Below are positions 19,365 through 26,728 of a DNA stretch of 34,338 bases, piece by piece (the stretch's first letter is position 1; every line of letters begins with the position of its first letter). The stretch comes from Acidovorax sp. (GTDB lineage: Bacteria > Pseudomonadota > Gammaproteobacteria > Burkholderiales > Burkholderiaceae_C). The stretch lies in contig JADMJR010000205.1 of NCBI GenBank assembly GCA_018780365.1, forward strand, positions 1-34,338, given 5' to 3'. Under the pieces are notes generated by a model. It was not told the DNA's origin. It searched no databases and saw nothing but the letters and a program-made list of their open reading frames with translations. The position numbers and the translations under genes were made by a program.

Positions 19365-21139
19365 GGTTGTTGTTCCTCGGCAAGTTGGCGCAGGACCTGG
19401 GTGAAGGCGTCCACGGCCAGCTGCATGTCGTTGTTGGTGGTGGATTCGAGCGGGTTGTGGCTGATGCCGGAGTTTTCTCCGCGCACAAACAGCATGGCCT
19501 GCGGCATGATTTCGTGGAGCTTCATCGCGTCGTGGCCGGCACCGCTGGGCATGCGGAACACGGGCACGCCCAGCGTGTCCACCGCGCGTTCCCAGTGGTG
19601 TTGCCAGGCGGGCGCGCTGGGCGCAGCGGCGGCGCGCATGGATTCTTCCAGCGTGTAGCGCAGGCCGCGGCGGGCGGCGATTTTGGCAAGCTGCTCCTTC
19701 ACGTCGCTCACCAGCGCATCACGCTGCGCATCGGTGGGCGCGCGCAGGTCCAGGCTGAATTGGCAGCGGCCGGGCACCACGTTGATGGAGCCTGCAGGCA
19801 CCTGCAGCTGGCCGATGGTGCCCACCGAGTCGCCGTCCTGCGCGGCGCGCTGCTCCAGATACAGCGCCAGTTCTGCCACGGCCACGGCCGCGTCGCGGCG
19901 GCGGTCCATGGGGGTGGTGCCGGCGTGGCTGGCCGTGCCGATCACTTCGCACAGAAACCGCACGCTGCCGTTGATGGAGGTGACCACGCCCAGGGGCAGG
20001 TCCAGCTCGTTGAGCACCGGGCCCTGCTCGATGTGCACTTCGATGAAGCCCAGGTACTGCGCGGGGTCGCGCTGGAGCTTTGCGATGTCGTCGACGCACA
20101 AGCCCGCGTGCTGCATGGCTGTGCGCATGGTCACGCCGTCGGCATCTTTCTGGTCGAGCCAGGCGGGGTTGAAGTCGCCGATGAGCGCGCCCGAGCCCAG
20201 GAAGGTGGCCTTGTAGCGCTGGCCTTCTTCTTCGGCAAAACCCACCACTTCGATGCCGAAGGGTAGGCGCTGGCCCGCGCGGTGCAGTTCGCGCACGCAG
20301 GCCATGGGCACGAAGATGCCCAGGCGGCCGTCGTACTTGCCGCCGTTGCGCACCGTGTCGTAGTGGCTGCCGGTGATGAGGTAGCGGGCGCCTTCGGTGG
20401 CGGGGTGGTAGCGGCCCACCACGTTGCCCACGGCGTCGATCTCCACCTCGTCAAAGCCGCAGTCGCGCATCCAGTGGCTGATGCGCTGGGCGCAGGCGCG
20501 GTGTGCGTCGGTGAGGTAGGTGACGGTGAGCTGGCCTTTTTCGGCAAAGCCGGGGTCGGAGTGTTCGGCGAGTTTCTCCTGCCAATCCCACACGTCGTTG
20601 CCCAGCAGGGGCTCGGCGGCGAACTTGTCGTTCAGGCGGATCTCGGCGATGCGGTGGATGTTGCGCAGGGCTTCGGCCAGCTCGAACGCGGGGTGGTTGT
20701 CCAGGCGCCGCGCAAAGGTGTCGATGATTTGTTGCTTGGTGAGACCGGCCCCCCGGGGGCCGCGCACGGCCAGGATGAACGGGAAACCAAAGCGTGCGTT
20801 GTAGGCTGCGTTGAGCTGCTGGATGCGCGCAAACTCCTCAGGTGTGCACTGCGTGAGGCCTGCCTTCGATTGCTCGTTGGTCGATTCGGCCGTGAGGCTC
20901 TGGGCCACCATGGCCTTGCCTGCCAGCTCGGGGTGGGCGCGGATCAGGCCGAGCTGTGCGTCGGCGCTGGCCGTGCGCACCGCATGCGCCATCGCGTGCT
21001 TGAGCTGCGCCAGCGAGCGAAACGGCCGCCCGGACAGCGCCTGCTGTGCAATCCAGGGCGAATGTTCATACACACCATCGAGCCACTGCAGGGCCTGTTC
21101 GGGCGTGGCGGTGTTCAGTTGGTCTAGGGTCAGTGCCAT
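19361..21139 (-). CDS. uraD: Fused OHCU decarboxylase (UraD) - allantoate amidohydrolase (AllC)
   Basis: Two consecutive-pathway enzymes in one 592-residue chain. Residues 1-165: OHCU decarboxylase, forming S-allantoin, with the catalytic H69 in RAHPELAG, then STNEQSKAGL and FGFPFI near residues 117-122. Residues 175-592: M20/AllC allantoate amidohydrolase with ITGSHYDTVRNGGKYDG (H259, D270), GFAEEEGQRY (E303/E304), GFIEVHIEQGP and SGISHNPLEST. All expected metal ligands are present. The ATG follows AAAGG, only 2 bases after the puuE stop. Allantoinase, acting between the two steps, is the preceding gene. A UraD-AllC fusion is known in some proteobacteria. AllC releases ammonia and CO2 to give ureidoglycine, which goes to ureidoglycolate. 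Confidence 0.93.
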   Translation of the reverse strand: MALTLDQLNTATPEQALQWLDGVYEHSPWIAQQALSGRPFRSLAQLKHAMAHAVRTASADAQLGLIRAHPELAGKAMVAQSLTAESTNEQSKAGLTQCTPEEFARIQQLNAAYNARFGFPFILAVRGPRGAGLTKQQIIDTFARRLDNHPAFELAEALRNIHRIAEIRLNDKFAAEPLLGNDVWDWQEKLAEHSDPGFAEKGQLTVTYLTDAHRACAQRISHWMRDCGFDEVEIDAVGNVVGRYHPATEGARYLITGSHYDTVRNGGKYDGRLGIFVPMACVRELHRAGQRLPFGIEVVGFAEEEGQRYKATFLGSGALIGDFNPAWLDQKDADGVTMRTAMQHAGLCVDDIAKLQRDPAQYLGFIEVHIEQGPVLNELDLPLGVVTSINGSVRFLCEVIGTASHAGTTPMDRRRDAAVAVAELALYLEQRAAQDGDSVGTIGQLQVPAGSINVVPGRCQFSLDLRAPTDAQRDALVSDVKEQLAKIAARRGLRYTLEESMRAAAAPSAPAWQHHWERAVDTLGVPVFRMPSGAGHDAMKLHEIMPQAMLFVRGENSGISHNPLESTTNNDMQLAVDAFTQVLRQLAEEQQP

Positions 21140-21141
21140 GG

Positions 21142-22098
21142 TCAGGCCTTTGCGGTGGAATAGGGGTGCACGGTTTTCCAGTGGCGCGCGATGTCGATAC
21201 GGCGCGCCACCCACACCTGGTCGTGCTGCGCAATGTGGTTCAGAAAACGCTGCAGTGCCGTGATGCGGCCGGGGCGGCCCAGCAGGCGGCAGTGCATGCC
21301 GATGCTCATCATCTTGGGCGCGTTGTCGCCGGCCGGGTCGCCCTCGGCATACAGGGCGTCGAACGTGTCCTTGAGGTACTGGTAGAACGGGTCAGCGTGC
21401 GAGTAGCCCTGGGGCAGTGCAAAGCGCATGTCGTTGCAGTCGAGTGTGTAGGGCACGATGAGCTGCGGCGCCACGCTGCCATCGGTGCGCTGTACCTTCA
21501 TCCAGAAGGGCAGGTCATCACCGTAGTAGTCGCTGTCGTACTCAAAGCCGCCGAAGTCGGCCACCAGGCGGTGGGTGTTGGGGCTGTCGCGGCCGGTGTA
21601 CCAGCCCAAGGCTCTTTCTCCGGTCATGCGCTCGATGATGGCCATGGCCTCTGCCATGTGCGCGCGTTCCACTTCTTCGGGGATGTGCTGGTAGTGAATC
21701 CACTTGAGGCCATGGCAGGCGATCTCGTGGCCCAGTTCCACAAACGCCTGGGTCAGGTCAGGGTGGCGCTGCAGCGCGCTCGACACGCCGAACACCGTGA
21801 GCGGCAACCGGCGCTTTTCAAACTCGCGCAGGATGCGCCACACGCCGGCCCGCGAGCCGTATTCGTAGATGCCCTCCATGCTCATGTGCCGCTCTGGGTA
21901 GCTGGCGGGGTTGAACATCTCCGACAGGAACTGTTCGCTGCCCGCATCGCCATGCAACACGGCGTTCTCACCGCCTTCTTCGTAGTTGAGCACGAACTGC
22001 ACGGCAATGCGTGCGCCGCCAGGCCACTGCGCGTGGGGCGGTTTTTTGCCGTAGCCGATGAGGTCGCGGGGGTAGGGGTGGGTGGCGTCGTAGATCAT
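21142..22098 (-). CDS. puuE: Allantoinase, PuuE (polysaccharide deacetylase-like) type
   Basis: Hydrolyses allantoin to allantoate. 318 residues, beginning with the family start YDATHPYPRDLIGYG. PuuE belongs to the NodB/polysaccharide deacetylase fold, is unrelated to the amidohydrolase-type AllB, and is described as metal-independent. Characteristic stretches are VQFVLNYEEGGENAVLHGD, HEIACHGLKWIHY, GWYTGRDSPNTHRLV, YDSDYYGDDLPFW and IGMHCRLLGRPGR. It starts 21 bases after the gntR stop and ends 2 bases before uraD-allC. No clear ribosome site, suggesting dependence on upstream translation. Part of the gntR-puuE-uraD/allC-M20 transcription unit. Confidence 0.95.
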   Translation of the reverse strand: MIYDATHPYPRDLIGYGKKPPHAQWPGGARIAVQFVLNYEEGGENAVLHGDAGSEQFLSEMFNPASYPERHMSMEGIYEYGSRAGVWRILREFEKRRLPLTVFGVSSALQRHPDLTQAFVELGHEIACHGLKWIHYQHIPEEVERAHMAEAMAIIERMTGERALGWYTGRDSPNTHRLVADFGGFEYDSDYYGDDLPFWMKVQRTDGSVAPQLIVPYTLDCNDMRFALPQGYSHADPFYQYLKDTFDALYAEGDPAGDNAPKMMSIGMHCRLLGRPGRITALQRFLNHIAQHDQVWVARRIDIARHWKTVHPYSTAKA

Positions 22099-22119
22099 GG
22101 ATAAAAGGGAGTCAAGGCG

Positions 22120-22788
22120 TCACGGCATGAGTGCGGCGGCCAGGTCGCTGGCGGGGCGCTTGCGGTCGAAGGTCAGGCTGGCTTCCACGTGTTCCAGGTG
22201 GGACTGCATGAGGGAGACGGCCAGCGCCTCGTCGCGCGCAGCCAGGGCGGCCACGATGTCGCCGTGTTCCTCGTGCGAATGTTCTGCGGCGCTCGCCGAC
22301 TGGTACATCAGCGTGATGAGGGCGCAGCGCGAGATCAGGTCACCCAGCAGCTGGGCCAGCACCTCGTTGCCCATGAGCTCGGCCATGCGCACATGGAAGT
22401 CGCCCAGCAGCTCGGTGCGGCTGCTGGCGTCGGCCGTGCCCATGGCGGCCTTCTCGCTGGCCACATGGGCGCGCAGGGCCTTGATCTTGGTGGGGGTCAC
22501 GCTCTGCACGAAGGCGCGTGTCATCTCGGTCTCGAGCATGCGTCGCACGGCAAACACCTGGCGCGCCTCTTCGACCGAGGGGGTCGACACGAACGCGCCG
22601 CGCGCGGGCTCCAGCGTGACCAGCCGGTTCTGCGCCAGCTGGAACAGCGCCTGGCGCACCAGCGTGCGCGACACGCCGAAGTGGTCGGCCAATTTTTGCT
22701 CGGCCAGCTTGGTGCCCGGCTGCAGGCGGTGCTCTACGATGGCGCGGGTCAGCGCGTCGACAATGGCACTGGTGGATGAAGATTCCAT
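22120..22788 (-). CDS. GntR family regulator, FCD domain, first gene of the ureide operon
   Basis: 222-residue regulator with an N-terminal winged helix (LQPGTKLAEQKLADHFGVSR, then TLVRQALFQL) and a C-terminal FCD helical domain (RRMLETEMTRAF, GDFHVRMAELMGN, EEHGDIVAALAARDE). It heads the operon, and the divergent uraH starts 107 bases away. The divide contains an 18-base perfect palindrome, the obvious operator for autoregulation and for uraH. A close relative lies at 4047-4751; the helix-turn-helix parts are nearly the same, so they could compete for or share sites. The likely ligand is a urate breakdown product or glyoxylate, by context only. No good ribosome site at the ATG. Confidence 0.9.
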   Translation of the reverse strand: MESSSTSAIVDALTRAIVEHRLQPGTKLAEQKLADHFGVSRTLVRQALFQLAQNRLVTLEPARGAFVSTPSVEEARQVFAVRRMLETEMTRAFVQSVTPTKIKALRAHVASEKAAMGTADASSRTELLGDFHVRMAELMGNEVLAQLLGDLISRCALITLMYQSASAAEHSHEEHGDIVAALAARDEALAVSLMQSHLEHVEASLTFDRKRPASDLAAALMP

Positions 22789-22812
22789 GGTGGCATGATA
22801 CGGTGGATGGCG

Positions 22813-22839
22813 AAAAGTGTATACACTTTTGGTCTACAC
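22813..22839. promoter_or_regulatory. 18-base palindromic operator plus second half-copy in the gntR/uraH divide
   Basis: Perfect palindrome AAAAGTGTATACACTTTT at 22813-22830. The embedded unit GTATACAC (22819) recurs as GTCTACAC at 22832, again 13 bases on. It lies 25 bases before gntR and 57 or more before uraH, in a position to block both promoters. A T-N-GT-N-AC-N-A pattern fits FadR-type sites in general. Confidence 0.75.
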
Positions 22840-22895
22840 ACTGCGATCTGGCAATCCTCGCCGATGATCGTGGTTCCCACTTCAGGAGATTCCCT

Positions 22896-23246
22896 ATGGG
22901 ACTGAGCACCCACGTTCTGGACACCATGAATGGCTGCCCCGCAGCCGGCATGGAAGTGGCCCTGTATTCCACCCATGGCGACGCAGCCACGCTGATCAAG
23001 CGTTTGGTGCTGAACCACGACGGCCGCACCGATGCGCCGCTGTTCGACAACACGACCCTGCGCACCGGCACCTACCGGCTGCGGTTTGACGTGGCGGGTT
23101 ACTTCAAGGCCCGGGGTGTGGAGCTGCCCGAACCGAATTTTCTGAACCAGGTGAGCCTGGACTTCGGCATTGCACATGCCGACCAGCACTACCACGTGCC
23201 GCTGCTGGTGAGCCCCTGGAGCTATTCGACCTACCGAGGTTCGTAG
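22896..23246 (+). CDS. uraH: 5-hydroxyisourate hydrolase
   Basis: Transthyretin-related enzyme that opens 5-hydroxyisourate to OHCU, the step after urate oxidase. 116 residues; the ATG follows AGGAG. The three active-site signatures are visible: N-terminal LSTHVLDT, the central RLRFDVAGYF region, and the diagnostic C-terminal tetrapeptide YRGS preceded by HYHVPLLVSPWSYST. No signal peptide, so cytosolic. Transcribed away from the gntR-puuE operon from the shared operator region. Confidence 0.96.
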   Translation: MGLSTHVLDTMNGCPAAGMEVALYSTHGDAATLIKRLVLNHDGRTDAPLFDNTTLRTGTYRLRFDVAGYFKARGVELPEPNFLNQVSLDFGIAHADQHYHVPLLVSPWSYSTYRGS

Positions 23247-23273
23247 CGCCTCAGCGGTCCCCTGAAGCTCTGG

Positions 23274-23293
23274 AGCTCTAGAACTCTAGAGCT
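23274..23293. terminator. Perfect hairpin between convergent uraH and the TonB-like gene
   Basis: AGCTCTAGA-AC-TCTAGAGCT, a 9-base stem with a 2-base loop, located 28 bases after uraH and overlapping the stop codon of the convergent gene. No T-run, so termination is tentative. Confidence 0.4.
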
Positions 23294-23828
23294 GGCCTTC
23301 GGTCAAGGTGTCGAGCTGAAAATGCCCGCTCTTGTCCCACAGCCAGGTGTCGGTGTAGGTGACCTTGCCCATGCGTGTGGGGGACGGAAACGGTGCCGCA
23401 GCGCGCACGGTGCGTTCAATCTCTGCGACCACCTCGGGGGCGTGGCGTGGGGCGCGCATCCAGTGCAGGCGCGTGACCTTGCCGGCGCGGTCGATGTCCA
23501 CCTGCAGCACGCCAATGGCGTAGAGCTGCGCGGGCAGCTTGCCTTTGAAGATGCGTTCGTGGTTCAGTCCGTAGAGGTGGGTGGCCGCATCCTGGCGGTA
23601 GGTTTGTGGCGTGGCGGCGGCCGAGGGGCGCGCCGAGCCAGCAGAGGCGGGCACCGGGCCCCTCACGCCGCCAGCGTCCGAGCTGGTGGACGGAACGCTG
23701 TCGGGTGCCGCGGTGGGGTCGGGTGGAGACTTGCAGGCCGACACCAGTGTGGCGCCAACGGCCATGATGCCTGCCAGCAGCCAGTGGCTGCGTTGACCAG
23801 AGGGGCGGGTGGGCGGCGTGTCGGGCAT
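23286..23828 (-). CDS. Putative lipoprotein with TonB-C-terminus-like domain
   Basis: 180 residues. A short cytoplasmic tail and hydrophobic segment (WLLAGIMAVGATLVSAC) end in a lipobox VSAC around residues 29-32, so it is probably a lipoprotein. Residues 33-85 are a low-complexity Pro/Ala/Ser linker. Residues 95-175 resemble the TonB C-terminal fold (YAIGVLQVDIDRAGKVTRLHW, then EIERTVRAAAPFPSPTRMGK), as in energy-transducer-like proteins of unknown partner. It overlaps the start region of xdhC on the opposite strand only by its promoter. No clear link to the purine genes. Confidence 0.72.
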   Translation of the reverse strand: MPDTPPTRPSGQRSHWLLAGIMAVGATLVSACKSPPDPTAAPDSVPSTSSDAGGVRGPVPASAGSARPSAAATPQTYRQDAATHLYGLNHERIFKGKLPAQLYAIGVLQVDIDRAGKVTRLHWMRAPRHAPEVVAEIERTVRAAAPFPSPTRMGKVTYTDTWLWDKSGHFQLDTLTEGQL

Positions 23829-23901
23829 GGTGCGAGGTGTTCTGGATGTTCCGGGTGGCCGCAGGGGCGGTGGCCTGGCGGCGATGGGCGTTTACGAAGG
23901 G

Positions 23902-24729
23902 ATGGCGGTGACGAATTTGCGTGTGCTGTTGGACGGTTTGACCGCCGGGCCAGCGTGCCTGGTAACCGTGGAGTCTACCCAAGGGTCGGTGCCGCGTGAA
24001 CCCGGGGCCTGGATGGCGGTGTTTGCCGACCGCCTGGTGGGCACCATCGGTGGTGGGCACCTGGAGCTGCAGGCCATTGCCGAGGCCCGCCGCCGTCTGG
24101 CGGGCGCACACACACCCGGCCCCACGCCCCTGCGCTTTGCCCTGGGCCCGGCGCTGGGGCAATGCTGTGGCGGGGTGGTGTACCTGGGTTTTGCGCGGCT
24201 GACCGCCGCCGATGCCCCCGGGCTGGCCGCCCGCCTGGCGCCCCGGCTGCACCCGGTGGCGCTGTTTGGCGGCGGGCATGTGGGCCATGCGCTGGCGCGG
24301 GTGCTGGCGCCGTTGCCGTTTGCACTGACCTGGATCGACAGCCGCGACGGGGTGTTTCCGCCCGAGCCGCCTGAGGGCGTGGTCTGCGAGCATTCCGATC
24401 CGGTGCAGATGGCCGTGCCCCGCCTGGCGCCCGGCAGCCGGGTGCTGATCATGAGTTTCAGCCATGCCGAAGACCTGGATGTGGTGGCCGCCTGCCTGCG
24501 CCGCCAGCGCGAACAAGGGGATCTGCCCTTTATCGGGCTCATCGGCAGCCAGACCAAATGGGCGACGTTTTCCAACCGCCTGCATGGGCGCGGGTTTGCG
24601 CCCGAGGAGCTGGCGCAGGTCACCTGTCCCATCGGCATCCCCGGCATTGGGGGCAAAGAGCCCGAGGTGATCGCGGTGGCCGTGGCGGCGCAGCTTTTGC
24701 AAACCCTGAACGGCGTGGACCGAGGGTAA
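23902..24729 (+). CDS. xdhC: Xanthine dehydrogenase accessory protein XdhC
   Basis: Binds and sulfurates the molybdenum cofactor and loads it into xanthine dehydrogenase, which makes urate. 275 residues from ATG 23902; a GTG at 23908 has a better spaced GAAGGG site 6 bases before it and may be the true start. Motifs in order: TVESTQGSVPREPGAWM, VGTIGGGHLELQAI, LGQCCGGVVYLGF (the XdhC double-cysteine motif), Rossmann-like LFGGGHVGHAL and IGLIGSQTKW. The xanthine dehydrogenase subunit genes are absent from the window, so this accessory gene has been separated from its target and placed before puuD, the next enzyme in the route. A 9-base hairpin at 24736-24757 follows. Confidence 0.93.
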   Translation: MAVTNLRVLLDGLTAGPACLVTVESTQGSVPREPGAWMAVFADRLVGTIGGGHLELQAIAEARRRLAGAHTPGPTPLRFALGPALGQCCGGVVYLGFARLTAADAPGLAARLAPRLHPVALFGGGHVGHALARVLAPLPFALTWIDSRDGVFPPEPPEGVVCEHSDPVQMAVPRLAPGSRVLIMSFSHAEDLDVVAACLRRQREQGDLPFIGLIGSQTKWATFSNRLHGRGFAPEELAQVTCPIGIPGIGGKEPEVIAVAVAAQLLQTLNGVDRG

Positions 24730-24735
24730 TTCCGA

Positions 24736-24757
24736 CCCCGCAGGCACCCCTGTGGGG
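24736..24757. terminator. Hairpin after xdhC
   Basis: CCCCGCAGG / CCTGTGGGG stem (one G-U pair) with a 4-base loop, 7 bases after the xdhC stop. No T-run. It may reduce read-through into puuD. Confidence 0.35.
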
Positions 24758-24777
24758 CTGGAATCGGGAACAATTTC

Positions 24778-24790
24778 TGCATACACTTTG
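24778..24790. promoter_or_regulatory. Single operator unit before puuD
   Basis: TGCATACACTTTG matches 11 of 13 bases of one side of the 22813-22830 palindrome region (TGTATACACTTTT). It lies 129-141 bases before puuD. A second unit 13 bases on is not evident. Suggests that puuD belongs to the same regulon. Confidence 0.45.
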
Positions 24791-24918
24791 ATTCACCGGT
24801 CGCAGCGGTGCCCAGCAGGATGCCTGCCCAGGTGCGCGACCCCCTTCTTCTGCTCAGAGCGCCCGCAGTGGTGAGCAGGTTTGCTGTTGTGGCGCTGACG
24901 CGCCACCAAGGTTGAGAT

Positions 24919-26190
24919 ATGGAAAGCTACGTTCTCGACTGGGCCAACCTGCTGTTGCGCTGGGTCCATGTCATCACTGCGATCGCCTGGATTGGCTCGT
25001 CGTTTTATTTCGTTTTTCTGGACAGCAGCCTCACGCCGCCCGAGGACGACGACCTCAAGAAACAGGGCGTGAGCGGCGAACTCTGGGCCGTGCACGGCGG
25101 CGGGTTCTACCACCCGGTCAAGTTCGCCGTGTCGCCGCCCCAGCTGCCCAAACACCTGCACTGGTTCTTTTGGGAGAGCTACAGCACCTGGATCAGCGGT
25201 TTTGCGCTGTTCACCGTGTCGTACCTCTACAGCGCCAGCACCTACCTCATCGACAAGTCGCGCATGGACTGGGCGCCTGCCACGGCCATCGGGGTGGCGC
25301 TGGCGTTTTTTGTGGTGTTCTGGCTGCTGTACGACGCGATCTGCCGCATCTTCGGCCAAAAGAAGAACGGCGATGCCATCGTGGGCGCGCTGGTGCTGGT
25401 GCTGGTGTGCATTGCCTCGTGGCTGGCCTGCCACTGGTTTGCGGGGCGCGCGGCCTTTTTGCTGGTGGGCGCGATGATCGCCACGGCCATGAGCGCCAAC
25501 GTGTTCTTCTGGATCATCCCCGGCCAGCGCACCGTCATCGCCCAGATCAAGGCGGGCGAGCCCGTGGACCCGATCCACGGCAAACGCGGCAAGCAGCGCA
25601 GCGTGCACAACACCTACTTCACGCTGCCCGTGCTGTTTGCGATGCTCAGCAACCACTACAGCTTCACCTGGAGCCACCCGCAGAACTGGCTGGTGCTGAT
25701 CCTGATGATGTTCGCGGGCGCGGCCATTCGCCAGTTCTTCGTGATGCGCCACGGCTACAAGCTGGGCCGCAACGGCAACCCGCTGCCCTATGCGCTGGTG
25801 GGCGTGGTGGTGATTGTGGGCGCCATCGCCTGGATGCGCCCGGCACCCGTCGCCGCTGTTGCAGCCGTGGCCACCCCCGCGCCAGCTACCGGTGTTGCTC
25901 TTGTTTCAGGAGCAACCGGGGCAGGCGCAGCGGGCGCAGGCGGCCAAATTGACTTCAAATCGGTGCAGGCTGTGCTGGAGCAGCGCTGCTACATGTGCCA
26001 CGGCGAGCAGGTGCAGATGAAGAACCTGCGGCTCGATTCGCCCGCGCTGGCCCAGCAGCATGCCCAGGCCGTCTACCAGCAGGTGGTGGTGCAAAAGCTC
26101 ATGCCCATGAACAACGCCACGGGCATGACGGATGCCGAGCGTGCGCTGGTCAAGCGCTGGTTCGAGGCAGGGGCGCCTACGGGGCCTTGA
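24919..26190 (+). CDS. puuD: Membrane urate oxidase (urate hydroxylase) PuuD with C-terminal cytochrome c domain
   Basis: Oxidises urate to 5-hydroxyisourate and passes electrons to the respiratory chain instead of forming peroxide. 423 residues. Residues 1-310 are the DUF989 integral membrane part with about eight helices and conserved His (LLRWVHVITAIAWIGSSFYF, ELWAVHGGGFYHPVKF, LHWFFWESYSTWISG, NTYFTLPVLFAMLSNHY). A low-complexity Ala/Gly/Pro/Thr linker (about 311-345) leads to a cytochrome c domain with the haem motif CYMCH at 357-361 and a likely axial Met in KLMPMNN (about 395-397). The ATG follows AAGG. Its product is the substrate of UraH. This type of urate oxidase is known from alphaproteobacteria and others and occurs where uricase or HpxO is missing; neither was seen here. 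Confidence 0.95.
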   Translation: MESYVLDWANLLLRWVHVITAIAWIGSSFYFVFLDSSLTPPEDDDLKKQGVSGELWAVHGGGFYHPVKFAVSPPQLPKHLHWFFWESYSTWISGFALFTVSYLYSASTYLIDKSRMDWAPATAIGVALAFFVVFWLLYDAICRIFGQKKNGDAIVGALVLVLVCIASWLACHWFAGRAAFLLVGAMIATAMSANVFFWIIPGQRTVIAQIKAGEPVDPIHGKRGKQRSVHNTYFTLPVLFAMLSNHYSFTWSHPQNWLVLILMMFAGAAIRQFFVMRHGYKLGRNGNPLPYALVGVVVIVGAIAWMRPAPVAAVAAVATPAPATGVALVSGATGAGAAGAGGQIDFKSVQAVLEQRCYMCHGEQVQMKNLRLDSPALAQQHAQAVYQQVVVQKLMPMNNATGMTDAERALVKRWFEAGAPTGP

Positions 26191-26198
26191 GGGCTGCG

Positions 26199-26221
26199 GA
26201 GTGCAGCGTCACTCTGCACTC
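26199..26221. terminator. Hairpin between convergent puuD and the RidA-family gene
   Basis: GAGTGCAG / CTGCACTC, a perfect 8-base stem with a 7-base loop, 9 bases after the puuD stop and 10 bases before the end of the convergent gene. Probably a two-way terminator. Confidence 0.5.
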
Positions 26222-26230
26222 AAGCGAAGC

Positions 26231-26614
26231 CTAGCCCTTGACGACGGTGGCGTCGATCTCCACCACCTGCCCCGGGTATCCCAGGCGGGCGACACCCAAG
26301 AGCGTTGCCGGAGGCGCTTGCCCGCCAAAGTACTCGGTCACGGCACCCCAGGCGGCTGAAAGGTCGGCCTGTTCGCCGACGACGTAGACAACAAGGCGGC
26401 GAATGTCTGGCGCGGCAAACCCGTGAACCGCCAGAACCTTGCTCAGATTCGCCAGGCACTGCGATGCCTGGGCGCACGGATCTCCGGGCGCCATGATCGA
26501 ACCATCGGAGGCTTGTGGCACTTGGCCTGCAAGGAAGAGCTGACTCCCCACGCGCTGCGCGTATTGATAGTGCGGTGTGCTTGGCAGGCCTGCGGCGATT
26601 TCGGCTTCGTTCAT
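26231..26614 (-). CDS. RidA family (YjgF/YER057c/UK114) protein
   Basis: 127 residues. RidA proteins hydrolyse reactive enamines/imines, and some subgroups serve in purine and pyrimidine breakdown (RutC-like). Visible motifs are YAQRVGSQLFLAGQVPQ, ANLSKVLAVHGFAAPDIRRL and, near the C-terminus, the arginine in VARLGYPGQVVEIDA, the position needed for enamine deamination in RidA; the Glu of VEIDA is also kept. The gene starts 49 bases past the recombination point of an integron-like cassette on the same strand, so its original promoter may have been separated by that insertion. Convergent with puuD. The link to urate metabolism is by position only. Confidence 0.88.
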   Translation of the reverse strand: MNEAEIAAGLPSTPHYQYAQRVGSQLFLAGQVPQASDGSIMAPGDPCAQASQCLANLSKVLAVHGFAAPDIRRLVVYVVGEQADLSAAWGAVTEYFGGQAPPATLLGVARLGYPGQVVEIDATVVKG

Positions 26615-26656
26615 GGGTGGTGCGTAGCGAGATGTGGCGCTGGTTCGCTTTGCGAC

Positions 26657-26728
26657 GGTTAACGTTTGACATGAGGGACGTCCAAGGGCGGTAGCCCTTG
26701 GACGTCCCCCTCGATGGAAGGGTTAGGT
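26657..26728 (-). repeat. Integron attC recombination site
   Basis: Read on the minus strand, it starts with ACCTAAC (R'' core, matches RYYYAAC) and ends with GTTAACC (R' core, one mismatch to GTTRRRY). Between them is a perfect 15-base stem (26675-26689 with 26694-26708, loop GGTA) flanked by imperfectly paired arms with unpaired bases, the standard fold of attC. It lies directly after the stop of the small gene at 26745-27176, the expected place in a cassette. Confidence 0.8.

Noticed and set aside
26199..26221. A second attC after the RidA-family gene
   Set aside because: The sequence is a simple hairpin without the R core motifs.
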